Assembly: GCA_030272815.1 (NCBI GenBank)
Contig: JAJSZT010000009.1
Location: 21,855-85,854, forward strand
From: Deltaproteobacteria bacterium
GTDB lineage: Bacteria; Desulfobacterota; Desulfobacteria; Desulfobacterales; ETH-SRB1
DNA: 64,000 bases
Direction: 5' to 3'
The notes under the pieces were generated by a model. It made no database searches, had not been told where the DNA came from, and worked only from the letters and a program-made list of their open reading frames with translations. A program made the position numbers and the translations under genes. Shown piece after piece: positions 45,398 to 54,090 of the stretch (its first letter is position 1; the number at the start of each line of letters is the position of its first letter).

Positions 45398-45964
45398 TCA
45401 TAGGAGCTCATCATTTTCTCTTATGAAGAATAAAAGCATCGTTGATAGCAGTACAACAATTGAGGCAAGGTAAAATAGGGATTTAAGTCCATATAATTTA
45501 ACCATATAACCACCTAATGCAAGACCGGCCGCTGATGCAAGGCTGACAATAGCATTAAACTTGCCTACCATTCTTCCCCTCTTTTCCTTTATTGTCAGAT
45601 CTCCAAGCAGGGATGTTTGTATGGTGTCGGCCATACCATTGGTAATACCAAGCATCCCCTGCAGAAAATACAACTGATATGTTTCATCTATAATGGTATA
45701 AAGAAAGAGAATAAGTGCATCTATATATGCCGTGAGAAAGAGGAAGGGCTTTCTGCCGAGTCTGTCAGAGAAATGACCTGCGAAATATGATGTAAGGGAT
45801 TGAAGAAGTACCATTATACTGAAGGCAATTCCCAGTTTTTCCATCCCGCCGCTCAATCTTTCTACATGAATAACATAAAAGGGGCCTATAAGTCCGAATA
45901 CTATTGCCCATATAGAACTGACGGTAGTGAATATCAGAAGGTTTCTTTCGCTCGGTATACTCAA
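45398..45964 (-). CDS. Half-length MFS transporter in the RiPP operon
   Basis: 188 residues with six membrane helices, the N-terminal half of a major facilitator protein (usually ~400 residues, twelve helices). The MFS loop signature is present between helices 2 and 3 (GHFSDRLGRKPFLFL). The frame ends cleanly after ENDELL, and ten bases matching the end of MITE family 1 (TCAATTTAGG, 45380-45389) follow, so it may have been truncated by an insertion or deletion; a dimerising half-transporter is the alternative. The ATG overlaps the maturase stop (ATGA), so it is translated with the RiPP maturase, and peptide export is the likely role. Confidence 0.75.
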   Translation of the reverse strand: MSIPSERNLLIFTTVSSIWAIVFGLIGPFYVIHVERLSGGMEKLGIAFSIMVLLQSLTSYFAGHFSDRLGRKPFLFLTAYIDALILFLYTIIDETYQLYFLQGMLGITNGMADTIQTSLLGDLTIKEKRGRMVGKFNAIVSLASAAGLALGGYMVKLYGLKSLFYLASIVVLLSTMLLFFIRENDELL

Positions 45965-47268
45965 TGGCGGTCAGCCTTCAATCTATATTTTATGTCCTGT
46001 TTGACCAGTGTTTCAAGTGAAACCTCAAAATAGGATTTTTTACAATCCAATTTATCTATGTTTCCGTCCCTTACAAATGTCATATACCTGCATCCTCCAA
46101 AACAAAGAGGCAAGTACTCGCAGTCCGCACACTCCTCATTTTTCCAAATGCCCAATTTGTAAGAATCAGTATAATCTTTTATACCTGTTTTAATATCTCC
46201 CGCTATAAAGTCAGTCTTCCCGATAAAGCCGGGGCACTTATAAATCATACCATCAAAATTCACTACATAATCATCTTTAATCTCCAGCATGCATGAGGCC
46301 GGAGCCATATTTAGCGTATTATAGCCTCTCCTTAAAATTTCTTCCCTTAACATTGCTTCAGCCTCTGCTATCCAGGGCTCATTAACAGACAGACAGCCGC
46401 CCATGTAGCCGGACCTATAACGACTTGTTTCCGGCTGTCTAATCACAGGATCGAATTTCACCCTAAAAAGCTTATCAGGAGTCAGACTTTTCTCTAACAG
46501 ATAATCAAGAAGCAATGGAAACTTTTTATGGTTGTCTTTTTCATAGTTGCCTCCAATGCCTATCTTTACAAGATCGCAGGTCTCCTTGATATTATTAATT
46601 ATGGCATCAAAGCTGCCGGCTCCGGACTTAAAAGGCCGGCACATATTATGTATTTCAGCCGGTCCATCCAGGGTTATTTTAACGCTTTCAAGTCCAAGTG
46701 AAACCAGGTCCTCTGCTATTTTCCTCTTAAAGAGAGATCCATTTGTGACAAGAGTTGAACTAAAGGAAGCTCCCCTGCTTTCAGTAAAAGACCTGAGATC
46801 ATGTGAAATCGATTTAATAAGACCAAAACTTAATAGGGGCTCACCCCCGTAAAAATCTATAAGTAGAGAAGTCTTGTCTTGAGTAAACCTGTCTTTAATA
46901 AAATCTATCAGGCCTTCTGCTGTGCTGTCTGACATGTAGAGCTTTCCCTTCATGTCACCTTCATAGCAGTATCTACAGGAAAAATTACAGTCAAGATTGA
47001 GAACAACAAAGACATGCAATACAGGATTATTTGAATTAATTTTGTCAAAAAAACATAGTACAGCCTGTTTTTCCGCTTTCCTGTCCTGCACAATCATACC
47101 CAGTCTCGATAGAATTTCCTCGTCTGCAGGAGAAATTGTGCCTTTTTCAACTGCCTGAAATGTTTCTTTGTTTATAAGTATTTTTGATGCATTTTTTGTG
47201 GAAAAAACAAGAAAATGATCTGGTTTATCTTCGCATGGATATATCTTGAGATAATGAGAAAGCAGCAT
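45961..47268 (-). CDS. Radical SAM/SPASM peptide maturase
   Basis: 435 residues. An N-terminal ~85-residue region may bind the precursor leader. The radical SAM motif CNFSCRYCYEG lies near residue 100, and LIDFYGGEPLL follows. The C-terminal SPASM domain has the expected cysteines: CMLEI, YKCPG, then CADCEYLPLCFGGC and a final Cys (DCKKS). Enzymes of this family make thioether, C-C or other cross-links in ribosomal peptides. The small Cys-Cys peptide gene directly upstream is the probable substrate. The order resembles the 'geopeptide' pairs that I remember from Geobacter; this is an inference. No strong ribosome-binding site precedes the ATG, so synthesis may be low. Confidence 0.87.
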   Translation of the reverse strand: MLLSHYLKIYPCEDKPDHFLVFSTKNASKILINKETFQAVEKGTISPADEEILSRLGMIVQDRKAEKQAVLCFFDKINSNNPVLHVFVVLNLDCNFSCRYCYEGDMKGKLYMSDSTAEGLIDFIKDRFTQDKTSLLIDFYGGEPLLSFGLIKSISHDLRSFTESRGASFSSTLVTNGSLFKRKIAEDLVSLGLESVKITLDGPAEIHNMCRPFKSGAGSFDAIINNIKETCDLVKIGIGGNYEKDNHKKFPLLLDYLLEKSLTPDKLFRVKFDPVIRQPETSRYRSGYMGGCLSVNEPWIAEAEAMLREEILRRGYNTLNMAPASCMLEIKDDYVVNFDGMIYKCPGFIGKTDFIAGDIKTGIKDYTDSYKLGIWKNEECADCEYLPLCFGGCRYMTFVRDGNIDKLDCKKSYFEVSLETLVKQDIKYRLKADRH

Positions 47269-47294
47269 AAGATCTATAAATGGGCTTGAAATGA

Positions 47295-47322
47295 AAAAAG
47301 GGGAGACAACGCTCCCCTTTTT
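47295..47322 (-). terminator. Strong intrinsic terminator between precursor and maturase genes
   Basis: An 11-bp perfect stem (AAAAGGGGAG-type arms, 6-base loop) followed by a run of six T on the minus strand, twelve bases past the precursor stop codon. Partial read-through would give much more precursor than maturase mRNA, a common arrangement in RiPP loci. Confidence 0.85.
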
Positions 47323-47333
47323 AAAATAAAGAA

Positions 47334-47456
47334 TTATCTAAAACCAATAAATGCCCCGCGACAACAAACTCTAAAGCCAGATCCAACAGCATCAGTATCA
47401 ATACCCTTATCTAATACCACAATTTCTTTTTTTTCTTTTCTTTTTTGCTCTTTCAT
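47334..47456 (-). CDS. Probable RiPP precursor peptide, 40 residues
   Basis: A 41-codon frame with ATG at 47456 and an excellent ribosome-binding site (GGAGGA, 5 bases upstream). The first part is very basic and acidic (KEQKRKEKKE) then IVVLDKGIDTDAV, a likely leader. The tail GSGFRVCCRGAFIGFR, with paired cysteines and alternating Phe/Arg/Gly, is a likely core. It lies between the TonB-receptor gene and the radical SAM/SPASM maturase, 65 bases upstream of the maturase, with a terminator between. Too short to be found by usual gene cutoffs. The modification and the cleavage site are unknown; CC could be thioether donors. Confidence 0.8.
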   Translation of the reverse strand: MKEQKRKEKKEIVVLDKGIDTDAVGSGFRVCCRGAFIGFR

Positions 47457-47519
47457 AATATCCTCCTTTTTTTTGGAATGTATTGAAAGTTAAGAAAATT
47501 TTGTTAACCTATTATTTTA

Positions 47520-49460
47520 TTAAAATTTAAACCTTATGCCGGCCTCAATCCATGTTCCCGGGTTTTTACTGTCACCATAGGCATACTGAGATCCGTTAAA
47601 TATGTTATGCGCGGTAAGAAAAAGTTCTGTAGCAACCTTTTTTTTAGGCCAGATTTTTTTATTTAAATTAAGATCCCAGATAAAATCATCACACTTTGCC
47701 ATATAAGACTCATCAAGATCCCACCACACATAATGGCCGAACAGTTCAGCCATGAAGGATTTTTTATCATCATACCTTATACCAATGTTACAGGCATAAT
47801 TATAACTAACACCTCTTTCATCTGTCGGGTCTATATCAACATAAGCAAAACCAGCCGACATTGACATGTTATAGATGGGAGCCGTCTCAGCCTCTATTTC
47901 AAGACCATTACGCCTTACTTTTCCTTTATTGATAAAAATATCATTATAAGCCGGCGGTCCTCCCCCATAATAGTCCAAGACCAGGGCATTTTCCAGCTCA
48001 TGATGAAAGACTGTCGCCTTTAACCACAGATAATTAATAGCGCTTGTTTCCGCGCCTGCCTGGTATGACCATACCTCTTCAGGATCAAGAGATGGATTAG
48101 GATCAAGATACAATGCACCTCCTGATGTCCATGAAAGAGGGGTTATAGTAAAACCCCTGGCAACAGATGCTCTTAATATTGAATCTTCGCCAAGCTTGTA
48201 AGTAACACCAAGACTGGGGCTTATAAACGAGCCTGTAATACTGTTGTGGTCATAACGAACACTTGGAGTTATTGCCCACCGGTCGATTACAATCGTGTCA
48301 TTTATATATATAGCCCGTTCATCTATATCCGGCTGTGTGCTGGAACTTGCGGGCATTCCATCAAGTTGAAGCACAGAACCGGCATTAATAGTCTGGTCAA
48401 GTTTTCCGCTACTAAAATCCACTCCAAGCACGGCATTGTGAACCCCATACCTCCAGACCAGTTTGCCGCTTCCACCTGTTGTCTCCTCATCATAACTTGT
48501 ATCCAGATACAGTTCTCCGGCAGAGCCGGCAGATCCTAATCCAAGAGAATCGCTAGTAATAACGGATTTCTGTTTAAAATGGTAAACAGAAAAATTTAAG
48601 CTGAAGTCTTTGTTTAGCGAAGCATCAAGAGAGGCGGTTCCAAAAAAAGTGCGAGTATCCCCTGTTTGAGTTATATCTCCGCTTGGAAAATCTCCTAACT
48701 CAATTTGTGGTTCGCTGTAACCGGCAGTAAAATTAATATTAACATCTTTTGAGACAGGAATCTTAATCTTTGAATACAGGCTTGTATTATCAAAATTTCT
48801 GGAATCCCTAAGACCATCTGATTCCTGGTGACCTGCAAACAAATAATATCCAACAGATCCTGCCTTGCTTGCGACCTGGACCCTGTAATCCTGGGAATCG
48901 CTCTTACCGTAAGAAGCGCTTATGGATCCGGCCGGTTTTTCTTCATTTCCAGCAGATTTCGTAATGATGTTTATTATGCCTCCAAGTGATGACCCCCAGA
49001 CAGACGAGACTGGGCCTTTGATTATCTCTATACGCTCTATTATTCCTACCGGAATCGAATTTGTCTCTGCAGAACCGCTATTCAGATAGTTCCATGTAAT
49101 ACCATCAAGCAGAACAATTACCTGCTTTATCTTACAGCTCTGAACATAGATTAAAGAAGTGGCGCCAAAGTCCCGGTTAAAATTAACTAAGATGCCCGAT
49201 ACTCTGTTTAAAACATCTGCAACAGTATGGGCATTCATATTTTCAATATCTTTTGCGGTAATGACTGTTATATTTTTCGCAACCTGAGAGATCGGCTTTG
49301 GATATCTGGTAGGGGATACTACAAGGTCTTTTTCTTTATAAAATAATCGGAGAATTTGTATCTCCTCTTCAGCCTGGGCAATAACTGATGGGCAAAAGCA
49401 TACTGAGGCAAGGAAAAAAAAGAATATATAAATGCCGTTTTTTATAAAGTATCGATTCAT
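47520..49460 (-). CDS. TonB-dependent outer-membrane receptor
   Basis: 646 residues. A signal peptide of ~28 residues (ends VIAQAEE), a TonB-box-like segment (DLVVSPTRYP), the plug domain (NITVITAKDIENMNAHTVADVLNRVSGI; IERIEIIKGPVSSVWGSSLGGIINIITK) and a long beta barrel ending in Phe (AGIRFKF). It is BtuB/CirA-like. The gene ends 63 bases before the precursor peptide gene, on the same strand, which suggests it may take up the modified peptide or a metal complex of it. It is divergent from the binding-protein/kinase operon. Confidence 0.92.
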   Translation of the reverse strand: MNRYFIKNGIYIFFFFLASVCFCPSVIAQAEEEIQILRLFYKEKDLVVSPTRYPKPISQVAKNITVITAKDIENMNAHTVADVLNRVSGILVNFNRDFGATSLIYVQSCKIKQVIVLLDGITWNYLNSGSAETNSIPVGIIERIEIIKGPVSSVWGSSLGGIINIITKSAGNEEKPAGSISASYGKSDSQDYRVQVASKAGSVGYYLFAGHQESDGLRDSRNFDNTSLYSKIKIPVSKDVNINFTAGYSEPQIELGDFPSGDITQTGDTRTFFGTASLDASLNKDFSLNFSVYHFKQKSVITSDSLGLGSAGSAGELYLDTSYDEETTGGSGKLVWRYGVHNAVLGVDFSSGKLDQTINAGSVLQLDGMPASSSTQPDIDERAIYINDTIVIDRWAITPSVRYDHNSITGSFISPSLGVTYKLGEDSILRASVARGFTITPLSWTSGGALYLDPNPSLDPEEVWSYQAGAETSAINYLWLKATVFHHELENALVLDYYGGGPPAYNDIFINKGKVRRNGLEIEAETAPIYNMSMSAGFAYVDIDPTDERGVSYNYACNIGIRYDDKKSFMAELFGHYVWWDLDESYMAKCDDFIWDLNLNKKIWPKKKVATELFLTAHNIFNGSQYAYGDSKNPGTWIEAGIRFKF

Positions 49461-49582
49461 CTAATTTTTCTTAATATTAATTGTTTTACTCGATAATTTT
49501 TTTATGTTATTTTATTTTTTTATAATATTCAACTAATTGTTCCTAATAATTAAAAAATTCCAGTAAAACGGATCCGAATTTC

Positions 49583-50491
49583 ATGGCAAAAAGAATTTAT
49601 ATTAATATTATTTTCATATTTATATTTACATTTCTTTTCTACGGTTTAGCCAAAGCTGAACATAAAATCATTGCTGTCCAGAGCGTCAGGATTAAGCCAT
49701 ATGAAAAGACAATTGAAGGGTTTAAAAGTGTAACAGGATCTGAGATCAAAAGGATTGTTATTTCAGAATTAAATGACGCAAATATTATAAAAACAATTCA
49801 TTCATTCAAACCTGATATTGTCCTCGCAATAGGGATGGGTGCCCTTCAAGTAGTAAAAGAGATTAAAGATATACCCGTTGTTTACATGATGGTCTTAAAT
49901 CCCACATCCATAATTTCCGGTGAAAAAAATATTTTCGGCGTTAGCATGAGCATACCTCCTGAAAAGCAGTTAAATTTATTATTGAATGTTCTGCCACATG
50001 TGAAAAATATAGGCCTTTTATATGACCCGGATAGAACCGGATATATAGTAAAAAATGCTATGATCGCTGCCAGAAAAATGAATATAAACCTGATTGCAAA
50101 GGAAATTCAAAACTCCAGGGATGTTCCTTCAGAACTGTTGGGCATGAGAAAAAATATAGATGTTTTCTGGATGCTGCCGGATCTAACGCTTATTACTCCT
50201 GAGACAATTGAGTTTTTGCTTCTTTTTTCTCTCGAAAATAAAATACCTGTTCTCACATTTTCAGATAAGTATGTAGAACTGGGTGCATTAATGTCGATCA
50301 GCATAGAACCTTTCGATATAGGAAGACAGGCGGGAGAAATAGCAAACGCAATAGTATCAGGAAGAGATCTTAAAAATATTAAAAAAGTCGATGCAAGAAA
50401 GTCATTAATATCAATTAATACTAATATAGCAAGGAAGCTAGAGATCGACATCAGTAATAATATTATCAAGGAAGCCCGCATAATAAAATAG
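49583..50491 (+). CDS. Orphan ABC-type substrate-binding protein
   Basis: 302 residues with a signal peptide (ends GLAKAEH). The body follows the ABC_sub_bind/TrpX-like family: KPDIVLAIGMGALQVVKEI, PVVYMMVLNP, PHVKNIGLLYDPDRTGY, PVLTFSDKYVELGALMSISIEPFDIGRQAGEIA. No permease or ATPase gene is near. It lies 14 bases before the hybrid histidine kinase gene, so it probably is a sensor subunit that presents a ligand to that kinase and not a transporter part. Confidence 0.87.
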   Translation: MAKRIYINIIFIFIFTFLFYGLAKAEHKIIAVQSVRIKPYEKTIEGFKSVTGSEIKRIVISELNDANIIKTIHSFKPDIVLAIGMGALQVVKEIKDIPVVYMMVLNPTSIISGEKNIFGVSMSIPPEKQLNLLLNVLPHVKNIGLLYDPDRTGYIVKNAMIAARKMNINLIAKEIQNSRDVPSELLGMRKNIDVFWMLPDLTLITPETIEFLLLFSLENKIPVLTFSDKYVELGALMSISIEPFDIGRQAGEIANAIVSGRDLKNIKKVDARKSLISINTNIARKLEIDISNNIIKEARIIK

Positions 50492-50505
50492 TTTAGAGAT
50501 AATTA

Positions 50506-52506
50506 ATGAAAAAACTCTTAAAAACTCTTCATGAAAACTTCGGCATTAAGATTTTTACTGCGTTTACCATTTTCATGTTTATCATATCTTCTGCTTTTAC
50601 TGCTTTTTTTATTTATTACCAGAGCAAATCTTTAACAGATAATCTGATAAAAAACGGGAAATTATTATCAGAGATGCTTGCTTACGAGATAAGGTTGGGT
50701 GTTTTTTCAGAGAATGAAAAACTACTCGATAACCATGTTGATGGAACCTTACAACAGGAGGGAGTTCTTGAAGTTTCTGTATTTAACCTTGAAAAGAAAT
50801 TATTGAAGAATCAAAAAAAGCCTGGAAAATGGGGGCGGGAAAAAACAATTTTTGAAGATATTAATAGCAGCAATAATGTATTTGAAAGACTTAAGACATA
50901 TAGATCTTCCTTTTACATTGATAACAAAAGCAAAATAGATTTCTGGTCGCCGGTTATTGTAAGCTCAAGTTATTTAAACGAAGAGGCTCTTTTTTTTAAA
51001 GAAGATCAATTCCAGGATCAGAATCGAATTATCGGTTTCATCTGCATTACCATAGATAAAATAATACTTAATAAAAGGCTCGATGGTTTATTAGCAAAAA
51101 GTATTTCAATTGGAATTATATTTCTGATAATCGGCTCTGCGTTTATATATATCTTAGCAAGGGGGATAACAAAGCCATTAAATAGATTAACTAAAAGTGT
51201 TAATATACTGGGGGAGAGCGGAGTTGTTAAGAAGGTGCCTGTTGAGACAGAGGACGAAATTGGGAAACTTGCAATGGCCTTTAATGATATGTCTGAATCC
51301 CTAAAAAAAAGAGAAGAGGAAAAACATCTTCTTGAAGAGCATCTCAGATATACCAAAAAGATGGAGGCCATTGGCACCCTTGCGGGAGGAATAGCTCATG
51401 ATTTTAATAATATCCTTGCTGCAATTATGGGTTACACAGAGTTAGCATCATTAAATGCTTCGAATAGTCACTCACTAAAAAGTGATCTGGATGAAATCTT
51501 AAAGGCCGTCAATCGTGCAAAAGGCCTTACAGAACAGATCCTGCTTTTCAGCCGCCAGACCGAACAGGAGCAAAAGCCCATAAAAATCGAGCTTATTGTC
51601 AAGGAAGTACTTAAAATGATGCGGGCGTCATTGCCGACTACCATCGAAATACGCAAAAATATCAAAACCGGGTTAGCTCCAATTCTGTCCGATTCTACAG
51701 CAATACACAGGGTATTGATGAATCTTTGCACTAATGCGGCTCATGCCATGCAAAAAAAAGGTGGAGTGCTGGAAGTGACTCTATCTGATATGGAGATTGA
51801 TAAAAAAACTGCTGCCCAAAATTTCGATCTGAATCCAGGACCATACCAAATATTCACCATAAGCGATACAGGCTACGGCATGGACAGTTGGGTTATTGAG
51901 CGAATATTCGATCCATTTTTTACTACTAAAAAACATGGAGAAGGAACCGGTATGGGACTCGCTGTGACCCATGGAATCGTAAAAAGTTGTGGTGGTGCGA
52001 TCACAGTAAGTAGCGAAGTAGGAAAAGGAACAACATTTAAGGTTTTTTTTCCATCGATCGAAAGCGAAATTACTGTGGAATCCGAACACTATGAACCAGT
52101 CCCTCATGGGAAAGAACGAATTCTCTTCGTTGATGATGAAGCAGCCATAGTTACAGCGGGGAGACAATTACTTGAGAGTCTTGGCTACAAAGTAATTGCG
52201 AAGACGAACGGCATTGAGGCATTGGAAACTTTCAAAAAGCAACCCAAGAATTTCGATGTGGTTATCACAGATATGACTATGCCAAAAATGACAGGTGAAG
52301 ATCTATCCAAACAAATACTGGCCATTCGTCCTGATATTCCAATTATTATTTGTACTGGTTTCAGTGAAGTAATATCTGAAAAAAAAGCAAAAGCTATCGG
52401 CATTCGCGAGTTTATCATGAAACCTATTCTTAGAAGAGATATGGCAAAGATTATACGCGTTGTATTGGACAATGAAAATGGTAAGCGTTCAAGTTTCAAG
52501 CCGTGA
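50506..52506 (+). CDS. Hybrid histidine kinase (HAMP-HisKA-HATPase-REC)
   Basis: 666 residues. Helix at ~18-38, a periplasmic double-length sensor (~40-190), a second helix, HAMP (ITKPLNRLTKSVNILGESG), HisKA (LAGGIAHDFNNILAAIMGYTEL, His acceptor), HATPase_c (NLCTNAAHAM, GTGMGLAVTHGIV) and a C-terminal receiver (FVDDEA, VITDMTMPKMTG, Lys in IMKP). It would sense the periplasmic binding protein encoded just before it. No output regulator gene is adjacent. The end, GKRSSFKP and its TGA, is read from a 29-bp hairpin repeat (52486-52514), so the native C-terminus has been altered. Confidence 0.92.
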   Translation: MKKLLKTLHENFGIKIFTAFTIFMFIISSAFTAFFIYYQSKSLTDNLIKNGKLLSEMLAYEIRLGVFSENEKLLDNHVDGTLQQEGVLEVSVFNLEKKLLKNQKKPGKWGREKTIFEDINSSNNVFERLKTYRSSFYIDNKSKIDFWSPVIVSSSYLNEEALFFKEDQFQDQNRIIGFICITIDKIILNKRLDGLLAKSISIGIIFLIIGSAFIYILARGITKPLNRLTKSVNILGESGVVKKVPVETEDEIGKLAMAFNDMSESLKKREEEKHLLEEHLRYTKKMEAIGTLAGGIAHDFNNILAAIMGYTELASLNASNSHSLKSDLDEILKAVNRAKGLTEQILLFSRQTEQEQKPIKIELIVKEVLKMMRASLPTTIEIRKNIKTGLAPILSDSTAIHRVLMNLCTNAAHAMQKKGGVLEVTLSDMEIDKKTAAQNFDLNPGPYQIFTISDTGYGMDSWVIERIFDPFFTTKKHGEGTGMGLAVTHGIVKSCGGAITVSSEVGKGTTFKVFFPSIESEITVESEHYEPVPHGKERILFVDDEAAIVTAGRQLLESLGYKVIAKTNGIEALETFKKQPKNFDVVITDMTMPKMTGEDLSKQILAIRPDIPIIICTGFSEVISEKKAKAIGIREFIMKPILRRDMAKIIRVVLDNENGKRSSFKP

Positions 52507-52514
52507 ACGGCTAC
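52486..52514. repeat. 29-bp hairpin repeat at the end of the kinase gene
   Basis: Matches 17971-17999 base for base and has inverted arms CGTTCA/TGAACG around a short loop. It supplies the stop codon of the histidine kinase gene. Right beside it, 52516-52548 matches the flanks of MITE family 2 copy 1 without the element (empty site). Confidence 0.8.
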
Positions 52515-52516
52515 GT

Positions 52517-52708
52517 TTAATGTTCATTTGAGTTAACTACAAATTTTAACAGATCGGCAAGTGTGAGATCAGCGATTATCCTTTTATCTTTATCCAAGAC
52601 TGGGATATCTTCAACGCCTGCTGCATAGCTCAAAAGAAGAAGTCCTATATAAACCAGCGGATGCTGGATTTCAGGCAGGCTGAATTGATTTAGACCAGGA
52701 ATCTCCAT
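52517..52708 (-). CDS. CBS-domain fragment
   Basis: 63 codons, 20 bases after the tandem-Usp gene on the same strand. The segment AAGVEDIPVLDKDKRIIADLTLADLLKFV is the second half of a CBS domain (as in ClC or regulatory proteins); the first half and any other domain are absent. The last residues VVNSNEH and the stop come from repeat sequence (52516-52539). It is a remnant or a very small partner protein; I favour a remnant. Confidence 0.5.
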   Translation of the reverse strand: MEIPGLNQFSLPEIQHPLVYIGLLLLSYAAGVEDIPVLDKDKRIIADLTLADLLKFVVNSNEH

Positions 52709-52728
52709 AATCTTGAACCTGACTACTA

Positions 52729-53667
52729 CTAAACGATCCAGATTGCCAAACTTACTGCGCGATTTAAGACACTGGTTGTGACGCTTCCCATGAAAAACTC
52801 TTTTACTGCCGAGAGGCCGCGTCTGCCCAGAACTATCGTGCCATGATCATTATCCTGCGCTTCCTTTAAGATATCATCAGCGGTTGAGCGGCTGCCTTCT
52901 GTGACTTTTGTAGTTATTTGCTCCTCGCCCAGTCCGGCTTTAAGGAGTATTTCCCTGGCTTTTTTTATATAAGGGGCAATTTCCTTGCCCGCTTTGTTTC
53001 TCCAGAGTTGTTCAAGATCCTCAGCCTCTTCAAGTACCTGCATTGGAACAAAACGGCTTAAATGCTTCATGGTGTGAAAAATGGTTATATGACAATCGGT
53101 TCCGGAGAGCATGAAACTGACGTGATCAACAGCCCTTAGAGCGTTTTCGGAGTTATCAACGCAGACAAGCACATTTTTTGAATTAATACCACCTTCTAAT
53201 ATCCATACTGGATTATTTTTGCGATATTCAACCAGCCTGGTGGAGACTTCACCCATAAAAAAACTTTTTATTTCAGTTCTTCCCCGTTTGGTCAGAAGTA
53301 TAGTATCTACCTGTTTAATTGACGCCCAGTTGCAGATATCTTGAGCAATGGTAATTCCTCTTTTTTGACAGCACGTTTTAATTTTTTCTTCATTAAAACC
53401 TTTGCTTAGAAGTATATTTTTGGCTTCTGATAAGATTTGTTCAGCCATATCTTCGTTCTTTTTTTCTACAGCCTTCAACCTGGCTCGGGTTTTCTTATCT
53501 ATTGATTTATTATCTGTTAATATTGGCGGCAAAGAGGGGAGAATGTGAATGAGGGTTACTTCAAGGCTGTGACCTGGCCCGTAGATGAGATTAATATACT
53601 CCAGTGATCTCAAAGAATTTTTGGAGCCATCCAGTGGAATGACAATACTTTTGGTCAAATCCTTCAT
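52729..53667 (-). CDS. Tandem universal stress protein
   Basis: 312 residues with two Usp units. The first (SIVIPLDGSKNSLRSLEYI ... LLTKRGRTEIKSFFMGEVSTRLVEY) has a degenerate nucleotide signature; the second (VLVCVDNSENALRAVDHV ... VLGRRGLSAVKEFFMGSVTTSVL) is complete. Ribosome-binding site AAAAGGAG. The gene's promoter side is occupied by MITE family 1, which ends 16 bases upstream of the start codon. Confidence 0.9.
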   Translation of the reverse strand: MKDLTKSIVIPLDGSKNSLRSLEYINLIYGPGHSLEVTLIHILPSLPPILTDNKSIDKKTRARLKAVEKKNEDMAEQILSEAKNILLSKGFNEEKIKTCCQKRGITIAQDICNWASIKQVDTILLTKRGRTEIKSFFMGEVSTRLVEYRKNNPVWILEGGINSKNVLVCVDNSENALRAVDHVSFMLSGTDCHITIFHTMKHLSRFVPMQVLEEAEDLEQLWRNKAGKEIAPYIKKAREILLKAGLGEEQITTKVTEGSRSTADDILKEAQDNDHGTIVLGRRGLSAVKEFFMGSVTTSVLNRAVSLAIWIV

Positions 53668-53682
53668 AATTTTCTCCTTTTA

Positions 53683-53840
53683 CTAAGTTGAGCGATTTTT
53701 TGCGAAGAAATGTGCCAAGATCTTGATGCAGCAAGGTTTGTGAAAAGCGTAGGCATACCAATGGATATATCGAGACTTTTCGCAAGTCCTTGATGCGCAA
53801 GAGATTGGTGCAGATCGAGTAAAAAATCGCTCAATTTAGG
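53683..53840. mobile_element. MITE family 1, copy 3 (inverted)
   Basis: 158 bp, ends CTAAGTTGAG and CTCAATTTAGG, flanked by TTTTA on both sides (53678-53682 and 53841-53845). It has landed directly before the ribosome-binding site of the tandem-Usp gene and must have changed its promoter. A region inside reads TGGCAC-N5-TTCGC. Confidence 0.87.
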
Positions 53841-53861
53841 TTTTAGCAAAATCAGCACATA

Positions 53862-54023
53862 GTGCCCGAACGAAAAGCTATTAAATCGATTTGTTGGGTT
53901 TCGCCCTGATAAATTAAGTTCTTCCAAGTGATTGATTTTTGTAGGTTGGGTTGAGGCACGAAACCTAACAAAATTGAGGGGCTCAACCCAACCTACAAGA
54001 AATCGAGGTTTTCGTTCAGACAC
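53862..54023. mobile_element. MITE family 2, copy 2 (inverted)
   Basis: 162 bp, ends GTGCCCGAACG and CGTTCAGACAC, flanked by a perfect CACATA duplication (53856-53861 and 54024-54029). It carries the same GTAGGTTGGGTTGAG-type inverted pair as copy 1. Only 21 bases separate it from the family 1 element to its left. Confidence 0.88.
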
Positions 54024-54090
54024 CACATATATATTCCAGCTTCCGCGGGAATGACGGTTATCTTTGCGACATTATATAGATGACAGGACA

